64,000 nucleotides of DNA from positions 50,193 through 114,192 of the forward strand of contig NZ_FQYT01000006.1 of NCBI RefSeq assembly GCF_900141895.1, read 5' to 3'. Position 1 is the stretch's first letter. Every line of letters starts with the position of its first letter. This stretch comes from Parasporobacterium paucivorans DSM 15970 (GTDB lineage Bacteria; Bacillota; Clostridia; Lachnospirales; Lachnospiraceae). Below the pieces are notes generated by a model. It worked only from the letters and a program-made list of their open reading frames with translations. It was not told the origin of the DNA and searched no databases. Both the position numbers and the translations under genes were made by a program. This document shows, in pieces, positions 17,765-26,292 of the stretch.

Positions 17765-20115
17765 GTGTTGCCTCCTTCCGTCAATGTTTCGATTTCTGCT
17801 CCTAAACGTTTCAATTCACTGAAAAAATCCGGATATGATTTAGCTACACAGGAGGAATCCCGGATAATGGTATCGCCTTCTGCCTTCAATGCGGCAATCG
17901 CTGCGGTCATGGCAATCCGGTGATCGCTGAAGGAGGAGATGTCACCGCATTTGAGACTGGAAACTCCATTTATTATAATTTCATTATCCAGAACACGAAC
18001 ATTTTCTACGCCGAATCCGGCCAGCATGGCCAGCGTGCTTTCAATGCGGTCACTTTCCTTGATTCGGAGACGGTTGACATTTTTGAAATATATACGCTTA
18101 TCTTTCCCGGAGGCCGCAGCAGCCAGGGCAAGGGCGGGGAAGAGGTCGGGGATATCTTTCATATCGATTTCCGCATGATTGGATGAAAATTGATTGAGGA
18201 CGGCCTGCATGGATGCGTCCCCCTGAAGCTGGCTCAAAGCCGGATTTTCAATGGTGATTTCCTGCCCGAGGTAGGAGGCAAGATGCCAGAAGGCAGCCTG
18301 GGAAGCATCTCCTTCAACGGCATACGGCCGGGATGTCTCCGTAAAGGAATGGGGATGGACAAAATAGCGGTGATATCCGGAATTCAGAGTGTTCCTGGTT
18401 ACCGGCACCCCGAAATACGACATCACGGAAAGGGTCATATTGACATAGGATTCCGACTCCAGACCGGATGTGAGGGTAATAGTTGAATCGGATTCCAGGA
18501 GAGGAAGGGCCAGCAGCAGACCGCTGATATATTGAGAGCTGATATTGCCGGGAAGTTCGAATTTTCCGGCGGTCAGTCGTCCTCTTATGCGCAGAGGTAG
18601 GGAGTCTCCGTTTTCCGGGAAGTCCATTATCACACCGTTTGCAGTAAAGGCTTCCTGATAGGCGTGAATCGGACGTTTCGGAAGACGTCCCTGTCCTGTG
18701 AAGCAAGCCTCCAGACCCAGTGCTGCTACGATAGGAATCAGCAGCCTCAGTGTCGTTCCGGATTGTGAACAGTCCAGAATCAGTTCGGGTACGAAATGGC
18801 CTTTTTTCTTTTCGGCCCAGGCTTCCGTAATCTGATGAAGACACCGAAGGGTTGCCTTGATGTCATCAGAGAAGGGAGCATATACCCCGGATACAAGAAG
18901 TTCCCAATGGGTTTTTCCTGTCAGGGCTGCACAGATGAAGGCGCGATGTGCGAGGCTTTTAGAGGCTGGAATCCTTACGCTTCCCTGGATTTTGCCAGGA
19001 TGAATAATCAGATTGTCCGGAAGAAATGATTTTTTGGGCACGCCAAGGACAAGCTGGTCCAGACTGTCCAGTGCGGCCCTCCGTAAGTCGGAGATGGGAA
19101 CGGGATGTATATGTGCGGCTCCCAAGTCTTTTAACAGAATGAAATTCAAATGGTCACCCAGCTGTTTTTTGTCCGCCTTCAGAGCTGTCAGAACCGCCTC
19201 TGTGGACAGAGAAGTCAAAACAGGAAGCTTCCAGGCCTGCAGCAGATAGGTGAGCCTGGGAAGTATTTCGGGGGAAGTGACGCCAAAGGCCATTCCTACC
19301 TTAACGGCGGCAGACATGCCTATGGATACAGCCTCCCCGTGGGTATACAGGGAATATCCGGATGCTTTTTCAATGGCATGACCAAAAGTGTGGCCGAAGT
19401 TGAGCAGCATTCTTTCTCCGAAATCAAATTCATCCGCGGAAACGATGTCCGCTTTAATCTGAACACATCTTGCGATGACCTGGGCGGAAGGAATAATACC
19501 TGCCGAGGTTTCCAAAATTTCAAACAGGGCACTGTCCCGAATGCAGCCGTATTTGATGACCTCAGCCATTCCATCCGAGATGATTTTCGGGTTCAGGGTG
19601 TTTAAGAGTTCCGGGTCGATAAGTACGAAGGCGGGCTGATTGAAAGCACCGGCCATGTTTTTTCCGAAAGGAAGATCTATTGCAGTTTTTCCGCCAACGG
19701 ATGAGTCCACCTGGGCAAGAAGGGTGGTTGGTATCTGGATGTAGGGGATGCCGCGCTGATAGGTCGCCGCCGCAAACCCGGCCACATCACCGACTACACC
19801 GCCGCCCAAGGCAACGATGCAGTCCTTTCTTGTTAGACCGGATTCATAACAAGCTTCATAAATTCTTGTCAGGGTATTGATTGTTTTGCTTTGTTCTCCG
19901 GCGTCAAAATGCCATATGGAAGGCGTGAACCCGAAGGCTTTCAGGCTTTTCTTTAAATCTTCGGCATAGAGCGGAGCAACGTTTGAATCTGATATGATCA
20001 GGACACGGCAAGGAGAAACCTTGGCAGAGATGAGCTCTCCTGCATCCTTAAAGGATCCCTCCTGAATCAGGATTTCATAGGGGTGATTTTTGGTTTTAAC
20101 CTGAATAATGGGCAT
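17761..20115 (-). CDS. AroB-AroA fusion: 3-dehydroquinate synthase / EPSP synthase
   Basis: A single 784-residue frame with two complete shikimate enzymes. Residues 1 to about 352 are 3-dehydroquinate synthase, with the NAD site (ALGGGVVGDVAGFAAATY), QVDSSVGGKTAIDLPFGKN and the zinc-ligand segment NFGHTFGHAIE. After a short linker (about 353-365), residues 366-784 are EPSP synthase. That part shows PASKSLAHRAF, CSQSGTTLRLL, RPIHAYQEA, DIPDLFPALALAA, RLRIKESDRIES and FSDHRIAM, so all the usual catalytic stretches look intact. ATG at 20115 has GGAGGAG; the frame is open further upstream without a ribosome site. There is no internal stop or frameshift. The order (B then A) is that of the N-terminus of the fungal AROM protein. 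Fusion seen directly; activity inferred. Confidence 0.93.
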   Translation of the reverse strand: MPIIQVKTKNHPYEILIQEGSFKDAGELISAKVSPCRVLIISDSNVAPLYAEDLKKSLKAFGFTPSIWHFDAGEQSKTINTLTRIYEACYESGLTRKDCIVALGGGVVGDVAGFAAATYQRGIPYIQIPTTLLAQVDSSVGGKTAIDLPFGKNMAGAFNQPAFVLIDPELLNTLNPKIISDGMAEVIKYGCIRDSALFEILETSAGIIPSAQVIARCVQIKADIVSADEFDFGERMLLNFGHTFGHAIEKASGYSLYTHGEAVSIGMSAAVKVGMAFGVTSPEILPRLTYLLQAWKLPVLTSLSTEAVLTALKADKKQLGDHLNFILLKDLGAAHIHPVPISDLRRAALDSLDQLVLGVPKKSFLPDNLIIHPGKIQGSVRIPASKSLAHRAFICAALTGKTHWELLVSGVYAPFSDDIKATLRCLHQITEAWAEKKKGHFVPELILDCSQSGTTLRLLIPIVAALGLEACFTGQGRLPKRPIHAYQEAFTANGVIMDFPENGDSLPLRIRGRLTAGKFELPGNISSQYISGLLLALPLLESDSTITLTSGLESESYVNMTLSVMSYFGVPVTRNTLNSGYHRYFVHPHSFTETSRPYAVEGDASQAAFWHLASYLGQEITIENPALSQLQGDASMQAVLNQFSSNHAEIDMKDIPDLFPALALAAAASGKDKRIYFKNVNRLRIKESDRIESTLAMLAGFGVENVRVLDNEIIINGVSSLKCGDISSFSDHRIAMTAAIAALKAEGDTIIRDSSCVAKSYPDFFSELKRLGAEIETLTEGGNT

Positions 20116-20149
20116 ATTTTCTCCTCCTGGATGTGGATGCAGTGGTGTA

Positions 20150-21169
20150 TTATTTAATGATGGAACGTCCGACAGCTCTGGCAAGGTGATCCAGTTTTTT
20201 CATAACATCAGAAAACTGTTCGGGCGTCAGTGATTGGGGGCCATCGGATAATGCATGGGCAGGATCATTATGGACTTCAATGATCAGACCGTCCGCACCT
20301 GCCGCAATGGAGGCCATGGCCAGCGGTTCAACAAGATCGTTCCTTCCGCCGGCGTGGCTCGGGTCGACAATAACTGGGAGGTGGGTGAGTTTCTTCAGGA
20401 CAGGAATGGCCGAAATGTCCAATGTGTTCCGGGTGCTGGTTTCAAAAGTGCGGATACCCCTTTCACAAAGGATAATGTCTTCATTGCCGCCACTCATGAT
20501 ATATTCAGCCGACATGAGGAGCTCTTCGATGGTGTTGGAAAAACCTCTTTTGAGCAGTATTGGTTTGCGCACATGTCCTAATGCCTTCATGAGTTCAAAG
20601 TTCTGCATGTTGCGCGCGCCGACCTGGATGAGATCCACATATTCTTCCATCATTTCAATCTGGGAAATGTTGGTGATTTCGGATACAACCGGAAGTCCGG
20701 TAGCCTCCCTGGCCTTGCCCAGATAAATCAATGCGCCAGCCTTAAGCCCCTGGAAACTATAGGGAGAAGTACGGGGCTTGAAAGCGCCGCCTCTCATCAG
20801 GGAGGCTCCTGATGCCTTTACCGACCTGGCAATTTCTATGATTTGTTCCTCTGATTCAACGGAACATGGCCCGGCAATAACAGGAATGTGGCTTTCGCCG
20901 AACTTCACACCTCCAACATCGATAATCGAGTTATCTGGATGAAATTTTCGGTTTGTTTTCTTATAAGGCTCCTGAACTTTCATTACCTTATCCACATGCT
21001 GCTGCATGGCTACCTGGTCGACGTCGATATCTGAAGTATCACCAACGAGTCCAATAACGGTCTGCTCTTTTCCATAAATCGGACTGGCCTTGACTTTGTG
21101 GCTTTCCAGCCAGGAACAGATCTGCTCCACGTTTTCCTTAGTTGCATCTTTTTTCATTACTATTATCAT
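20150..21169 (-). CDS. aroF: 3-deoxy-7-phosphoheptulonate synthase (DAHP synthase)
   Basis: First enzyme of the shikimate pathway, joining PEP and erythrose-4-phosphate. It has 339 residues and is of the type with an N-terminal ferredoxin-like regulatory domain (about 1-70, TKENVEQICSWLESHKVKA) followed by the KDSA-like TIM barrel (IAGPCSVESEEQI, MRGGAFKPRTSPYSFQG, IVDPSHAGGR). The N-terminal domain in this class usually binds aromatic amino acids for feedback control. It starts 8 bases after the aroE-aroK stop, with AGGTG as its ribosome site. Confidence 0.96.
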   Translation of the reverse strand: MIIVMKKDATKENVEQICSWLESHKVKASPIYGKEQTVIGLVGDTSDIDVDQVAMQQHVDKVMKVQEPYKKTNRKFHPDNSIIDVGGVKFGESHIPVIAGPCSVESEEQIIEIARSVKASGASLMRGGAFKPRTSPYSFQGLKAGALIYLGKAREATGLPVVSEITNISQIEMMEEYVDLIQVGARNMQNFELMKALGHVRKPILLKRGFSNTIEELLMSAEYIMSGGNEDIILCERGIRTFETSTRNTLDISAIPVLKKLTHLPVIVDPSHAGGRNDLVEPLAMASIAAGADGLIIEVHNDPAHALSDGPQSLTPEQFSDVMKKLDHLARAVGRSIIK

Positions 21170-21177
21170 AATTACAC

Positions 21178-22599
21178 CTATCTTTCCAGTTCAAAGGCCT
21201 GTAGCAAAGCCTTCGCTCTTAGTTCAACATCCTGATTTGCATCTATTACTAAATCGGCGGCCATATGGTAAGCTGGATTTCTCTCATTTAAAAGTCTGTG
21301 TACTTTGTCCTGAGTGTTTTCCACATCGGAAACCGCCAGCAGCGGGCGGCTGGACGTGGAAGCTATCCTGCTCAGGACGGTTTCTTCTTCTACATCCAAC
21401 AAAACAATCAAACCGCCTTTTTCATGGATCAGTTCAACAATGTTATCCTGCAGGATTGTACCTCCGCCTGCAGAAATAATCATGGATTTTGGCTGGTCAA
21501 GAAGTGTGGAAAGGAATTCCTTTTCCAGGTTCCTGAAATATGCTTCGCCGGATTCTGAAAAAATTTCAGAAATGGTGCGGTCTTCTTTTTCTGTAATTAC
21601 CAGGTCTAAATCCAAAACATCCAATTCACCCTCTAAGAGCAAGGACAGCCGTTCCGCCGTGGTCGTTTTGCCGGCACCCATAAAACCAGTCAGTACGATT
21701 TTGAGCGGGTTTTGCTTTAATAGGAAGTGTGACAATGATATGCGGATATTCTCCAGCCTCAATTTGGTAGCGGGTGCTTCCCAAACATCAGGAGTGTCCG
21801 GATGCCAGATTTTCTGCGCAGCCAGTGCCTGTTCAAACAACATCCCCAACCCTCCATATGCCCATATTCCAAAGGAACGTGCCATCAGTACAAATCGTGT
21901 CGCAGTCGGGTTGTATATTGCATCAAATACATGCCGCACTTCTCCGGACTTAAGCATATTGTAATACAAGTCATGGGGAAGTGGGAGTCTTCCTGCATGC
22001 GGCCACATTCCAACGGGGGTTGTGTTGATCAGAAGCTGAAAATGCATCCCCTTGTTAACCAACAGTTCCAACTGCTCAAGCGTAACCAGCTGCACAGCTG
22101 AATGTGGATACAATTCCTGTATTTCTGTGACCAGATCCAGTCCCCTCTGCGGATTTCTAGCCATGAAAGTTATGGAAGACGGATTCTGGCCGGCTAGAAC
22201 ATGGGAAATGGAGCGGCTTGCACCCCCGGTGCCGAGAATGAGGATATTGCAATCCTGCGCCGGGATTTTCATGGATGCGAAGCCCAGGCTGTCCGTGTTG
22301 TATCCGGTATTGTGATAGACTGTATTGACTGCTCCGAAGATCCGGGCTTCATTGGAAATGCCTGACAGAAAAGGAATAATTTTCTCTTTATAAGGAATGG
22401 TTACGTTGAAACCATCCAGGTCTCCAGTCAGGGATTCAATTTCATTTTCCAGTCGGTCGGGAGGGATATCCAACAATTCATATTCGCCTCTGATCTTCGC
22501 GGCTTCCATTATCTGCTGGTGTATGTAGGGGGAAAGACTATGTCCCAAAGGGTGGCCCAGAAGGCCGAAATTTTCGATGTCATGCTGTCTGTTTTTCAT
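21178..22599 (-). CDS. AroE-AroK fusion: shikimate dehydrogenase / shikimate kinase
   Basis: One 473-residue protein. Residues 1 to about 285 are NADP-shikimate dehydrogenase, with GHPLGHSLSP, NVTIPYKEKI, NTDSLGF and the nucleotide loop GTGGASRSI. Residues from about 300 are shikimate kinase, with Walker A GFMGAGKT at 305-312, the DLDLVI acid pair, the shikimate-binding Arg in YFRNLEKE, and AGGGT. Both sets of key residues are present. ATG at 22599 has GGAGG at a six-base spacing; the longer open frame upstream runs into the T-box leader. It is the first gene of the T-box operon. Together with the AroB-AroA fusion it packs four of the six post-DAHP enzymes into two polypeptides. Confidence 0.93.
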   Translation of the reverse strand: MKNRQHDIENFGLLGHPLGHSLSPYIHQQIMEAAKIRGEYELLDIPPDRLENEIESLTGDLDGFNVTIPYKEKIIPFLSGISNEARIFGAVNTVYHNTGYNTDSLGFASMKIPAQDCNILILGTGGASRSISHVLAGQNPSSITFMARNPQRGLDLVTEIQELYPHSAVQLVTLEQLELLVNKGMHFQLLINTTPVGMWPHAGRLPLPHDLYYNMLKSGEVRHVFDAIYNPTATRFVLMARSFGIWAYGGLGMLFEQALAAQKIWHPDTPDVWEAPATKLRLENIRISLSHFLLKQNPLKIVLTGFMGAGKTTTAERLSLLLEGELDVLDLDLVITEKEDRTISEIFSESGEAYFRNLEKEFLSTLLDQPKSMIISAGGGTILQDNIVELIHEKGGLIVLLDVEEETVLSRIASTSSRPLLAVSDVENTQDKVHRLLNERNPAYHMAADLVIDANQDVELRAKALLQAFELER

Positions 22600-22609
22600 G
22601 TGAGCCTCC

Positions 22610-22939
22610 ATATTAATTAATTTTTTGTATAAAAAAAAACACCCGTCCTGAATAAACAACAGGGACGAAGAGTTCTCCGCGGTACCACCCTTTTTTGCCT
22701 CCATGGATAATGAAATCATTGGAAGGCACACTCACCAGGCACGGGATTTTCATCCATATACCCTGCTTCTGTAACGTGAAGCCAACGTAACAGCCTACTG
22801 TATAATCTTCAGCCATTCAGCTCAGAAGGGAATTTCACGAGGACCGTTCTCTTGCAAACTCTCAATCGTGATGAACACGGTTCGCATCCCTGTCGAGGGG
22901 TTCCCTGTTACTTATCTTCGTCATAGCCATTTGTGTATT
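22610..22939 (-). ncRNA. T-box riboswitch of the aromatic operon
   Basis: The conserved T-box core GGGTGGTACCGCGG lies at 22677-22690 (read on the minus strand). The 5' part holds a Stem I-like region with the GATAAGTA loop element. A terminator with a run of T follows the T-box. Uncharged tRNA pairing would favour the antiterminator and turn on the aro operon. In Stem I, AGGGAA pairs with TTCCCT, and the next bases on the 3' side read TTC (22825-22827), a Phe codon. That would fit an operon ending in pheA. The specifier was placed by eye and is uncertain. Confidence 0.88.
22631..22676 (-). terminator. T-box regulated terminator
   Basis: On the minus strand, CGTCCCTG pairs with CAGGACG (one bulge) around a TTGTTTATT loop, followed by nine T. 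It lies directly after the T-box sequence and competes with the antiterminator. Confidence 0.8.
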
Positions 22940-22945
22940 AAAAAC

Positions 22946-22973
22946 ATAATACCATCTGAAACATTTTTGTCAA
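22946..22973 (-). promoter_or_regulatory. Promoter of the T-box aromatic operon
   Basis: On the minus strand, TTGACA (22968-22973) and TATTAT (22946-22951) at 16-base spacing. Transcription would begin near 22939, at the start of the T-box leader. Confidence 0.82.
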
Positions 22974-23144
22974 GTAAATTTCTTTTAAATGTATGATAAT
23001 GAGTCCTGATATGATAAAATCAGGATAAGGGATGAGGTGTCTTTTGCTTGAAAAGAGGCTGTGAAACATGAGTGGAAGCATTTGCGAAGTGAAAAAGCCC
23101 CTAAGAATGACTTGAAATTATCAACAAAAGGATGGTGGACTTAA

Positions 23145-25673
23145 TTGAATAAGAATGGGATGAGAATAGTTGTAACTGGGGATATATGTATGAATAATCT
23201 GCTATGGACCTCCAATCCGAAAAACACAGCCGGACATAACTGGCAGGGACATACGAATGTCAGCACCTTGGGAAACCCGGGAGAATCTCTGCTGTTGGCC
23301 AGAATGATAACACAGTCCGCCAACATGGATGTGATTTCTCCGAATTTGTCTCCGGATTATTATGGGGACAGGTATCTGAGTTCTTTTACAGAACTGGAGC
23401 TGTTCAGGATATCCGATAAGAATTCGGGAAGGGTATACAGAGTGGGAAGATTTCTTGGCTTCAAGGGTACCCATACCGGAAAACCTGAGCTGCTTTCCTT
23501 GGAAAATGACGTACGGGACGCAGAAATTGTAGTGATCGACGATGAGAATAATGGTTTTAATAATGCCCAGGATTTCTGGCCGCTTGCAATAAAAACTACG
23601 GAGTCCAAGCCCGTTGTCCTATATAAAATGAATAATCCAATCGGGACAAATCTTTTATGGCAGCATCTCGACAGGTTCCATATTGAAAGAACTGTCGTCA
23701 TTATAAATGCCGACGATTTACGTGCAAAAGGCGTGAATATCAGCAAAAGCATTTCCTGGGAAAAAACAGCCCTGGATTTTGTCTGGCAGCTTAATAATAA
23801 TCCCAATCTGTCCTTCCTGGCGGACTGCAGGCATCTGGTGGTTCCATTTGGTCTGGAGGGAGTTATTTATTATAAAAATGAGGGAGAGGCAGAAGCATTT
23901 TTATATTTCCTTCCTTATGAATTTGAAGGAGATTTTATCCGGGAAGATCTGGGATATATGTATGGACTGACCTCCTGCTTTGTTGCGGCTCTCACGGGTA
24001 CTGTGTCTGAGGGATATGATAAAGGAGACCTGCCGGAGCTGATTTCAAAGGGTATCCGGGTCGGAATGGCAGCTGCCAGAAAATATTTTAATGCCGGTTT
24101 TGGAAATGATCTGAATAATCTGATTTTCCCAAATCCATCCATTTTTCGTGAAAATCCGGATGATTCTGATTTAATGGAAGACGTCCAGTCTGTCCGGATT
24201 CCTGTTATCGGTGACAGCAAGGCTCAGAACAGGTGGTATATCCTAAAAGAGAAAAACACCGCAAATCTGGCAGATATTGCATTTGATCTGGTTAAGAACG
24301 GCGAAGAGAAGGCCTTGAAATATATTCCGACTGCCAGGTTTGGGAATCTGAAAGCTGTAGACAGGACAGAGATTGAAAGTTACCGGAGTATAAAGAACCT
24401 GTTATCCGAATACATCAATGCCGTTAATGTAACGAGACCCCTGTCCATCGCCGTATTTGGCACTCCGGGCTCTGGCAAGTCCTTTGGTGTAACCGAAATT
24501 GCCGCCAGCATCGCACCTAGCCAGATACAAAGACTTGTATATAACTTATCCCAATTTCACTCTCCGGAAGAATTGATCAGGGCTTTTCATAAAATCAGCG
24601 ATTACAGCCTCTTGGGGAAGATACCGTTTATAATTTTTGATGAATTCGATTCGGATTTTGAGGGCAACCTGGGATGGCTCAAATATTTTCTGGCACCGAT
24701 GCAGGATGGAGTTTACCGGGAAGAGCAGACGATACATCCCATTGGAAAGGCAATTTTCGTATTTGCAGGCGGAACGAGCAGCACTTTCCGGGAATTCTGT
24801 GGGGATGATTTGGAAGACGAAATGGAAATCAGCCATTTTGCCAAAAAATTCAAAGCCGCCAAGGGCCCCGATTTTGTCAGCCGCTTAAGGGGGTATGTAA
24901 ACATATTGGGACCTAACAGGACTTCTGTGGACGATCAGCTGTATATTATCCGAAGGGCCATGCTTTTACGTGCTCTGGTCGACAGGAAGCTGCCGCAGAT
25001 GATAAATGAAAAGGGAGAAGCACAGATAGACAATGGCGTTATACGCGCTATGCTTAAGATTCCAAGATTCAAACATGAGACAAGATCGATGGAAGCCATA
25101 ATCGAGATGAGTATGGTCAATCGTGCAAAAAGATGGGATCAGTCCCTGCTCCCTCCGAAGGAACAGCTAAGTCTTCATGTAGATGAAGAACAGTTCCTGC
25201 GTTATATGATGCATGACGCAATCTTCGGGGAAAAAGTGGATGAACTGGCGTCTGCCCTGCGTTTCAAATACAATCAGCAGGAGGAGAACTGGCCTGTTCC
25301 AGGGGATGATATACTTACGGATTGGAAAAATCTGGGGGAAGAGCACAAGGAATTTTTCCGGTCTCAGGTGAAATGCATTCCGGATGCCCTTTTGCATATC
25401 CAGTGTGATGTGATTTACGTGGATTGCATACCTGAGAACATGGAATTCTCGGAAAATGAAATTGAACAGCTGACTCTTTTTGAGTACAAACGCCGGATGA
25501 TAAGAAGCCGTGAAAACGGGACAGGTCCAGTCCTGGATAAGAATATGGAAATGGTGGTCTGGGAGCATACGGACCAGGATTTGAAGCAGCAGATAAACCA
25601 GATGGTCCGATTGTGGGCAGATGTACTGGCAATGTCCCATTTCAAGGTCGAGAGGCTGAAGATTGAAGATTAA
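23145..25673 (+). CDS. PfkB-like / AAA+ ATPase / RyR-like protein, function unknown
   Basis: An 842-residue soluble protein I cannot assign to a known pathway. Residues 1 to about 335 resemble a ribokinase (PfkB) fold: RIVVTGDICMN start, a late HLVVPFGLEGVIYYK strand, and an Ala-rich helix near 300-318. The catalytic GAGD motif is missing. Residues about 405-665 are an AAA+ domain, with Walker A GTPGSGKS (439-446), Walker B FIIFDEFDSD (495-504), a sensor-1-like FVFAGGTSST and an Arg in SRLRGYV. The C-terminus (about 690-838) has two stretches that resemble RyR repeats (WKNLGEEHKEFFRSQ; later YKRRM and VVWEH). The TTG start at 23145 is supported by GGTGG; ATG at 23160 is possible. It converges with a kinase-like gene, overlapping by four bases. 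Confidence 0.7.
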   Translation: MNKNGMRIVVTGDICMNNLLWTSNPKNTAGHNWQGHTNVSTLGNPGESLLLARMITQSANMDVISPNLSPDYYGDRYLSSFTELELFRISDKNSGRVYRVGRFLGFKGTHTGKPELLSLENDVRDAEIVVIDDENNGFNNAQDFWPLAIKTTESKPVVLYKMNNPIGTNLLWQHLDRFHIERTVVIINADDLRAKGVNISKSISWEKTALDFVWQLNNNPNLSFLADCRHLVVPFGLEGVIYYKNEGEAEAFLYFLPYEFEGDFIREDLGYMYGLTSCFVAALTGTVSEGYDKGDLPELISKGIRVGMAAARKYFNAGFGNDLNNLIFPNPSIFRENPDDSDLMEDVQSVRIPVIGDSKAQNRWYILKEKNTANLADIAFDLVKNGEEKALKYIPTARFGNLKAVDRTEIESYRSIKNLLSEYINAVNVTRPLSIAVFGTPGSGKSFGVTEIAASIAPSQIQRLVYNLSQFHSPEELIRAFHKISDYSLLGKIPFIIFDEFDSDFEGNLGWLKYFLAPMQDGVYREEQTIHPIGKAIFVFAGGTSSTFREFCGDDLEDEMEISHFAKKFKAAKGPDFVSRLRGYVNILGPNRTSVDDQLYIIRRAMLLRALVDRKLPQMINEKGEAQIDNGVIRAMLKIPRFKHETRSMEAIIEMSMVNRAKRWDQSLLPPKEQLSLHVDEEQFLRYMMHDAIFGEKVDELASALRFKYNQQEENWPVPGDDILTDWKNLGEEHKEFFRSQVKCIPDALLHIQCDVIYVDCIPENMEFSENEIEQLTLFEYKRRMIRSRENGTGPVLDKNMEMVVWEHTDQDLKQQINQMVRLWADVLAMSHFKVERLKIED

Positions 25674-26179
25674 CCGTTGCGCTCCTGCTGTATGGCGGCC
25701 GCGATTTTATGGACGGTTCCCTCGATATCGCAGTCGTCTGTATCGATTATTATGTCTGCATACTTTTCATAGAGAGGTGTTCTTTCCACAAAAAGATCGT
25801 GCAGGCTGGACCCGTTCCTGATTACCACGCCACGGTTTTCAATGTTTTTCAGCCTGTTGCTTAATGGCTCATAATCCAGCTTCAGATATACAACGGTACC
25901 GATGCTTTTCAGATGTTCCATGGCCTCCTTGCCGTAAACCACGCTTCCGCCGGTGGCAATTACAGATTTTTCAGCCTGAATGCTGCTGTTGACCTGATTC
26001 TCGATTTGTATGAATGCATCGACCCCGTCCTGCTCTATTATTTCACAAAGAAGTCGGTCGTATTCTTCCTGGATCAAGAGGTCTGCATCGATAAAACGGA
26101 ATCCAAGCACTTTTGCCAGAATTACGCCGACCGTGCTTTTTCCGACTCCCGGCATTCCTATCAGCACAATATTATTCAT
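25670..26179 (-). CDS. Shikimate-kinase-like P-loop kinase, degenerate active site
   Basis: About 169 residues with the shikimate kinase fold: Walker A GMPGVGKST and the DADLLI acid pair. Two substrate motifs are altered. The Arg of the usual FRxLE reads FIQIEN, and the GGG loop reads TGGSVV. The operon fusion 4 kb away keeps both motifs, so this copy probably phosphorylates something else or has lost kinase activity. I chose the ATG at 26179, nine bases after AGAAGG; in-frame ATGs at 26185 and 26188 and a TTG at 26197 are alternatives. It is convergent with the AAA+ gene (four-base overlap) and divergent from the uridine-kinase-like gene. Confidence 0.8.
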   Translation of the reverse strand: MNNIVLIGMPGVGKSTVGVILAKVLGFRFIDADLLIQEEYDRLLCEIIEQDGVDAFIQIENQVNSSIQAEKSVIATGGSVVYGKEAMEHLKSIGTVVYLKLDYEPLSNRLKNIENRGVVIRNGSSLHDLFVERTPLYEKYADIIIDTDDCDIEGTVHKIAAAIQQERNG

Positions 26180-26292
26180 CTTCATCATCCTTCTCAATTA
26201 GTAGTTTATGTGTAATATATATTTTTATGAATACCTTGTCAAGAAAAGACACCTGTACCGGACAATAAGATCGCGGAAATGGAGGCATAAGA

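Noticed and set aside
26185..26197. Upstream in-frame TTG and ATG codons as the start of the shikimate-kinase-like protein
   Set aside because: They lie on or next to the only ribosome site (AGAAGG), so the ATG at 26179 fits better.
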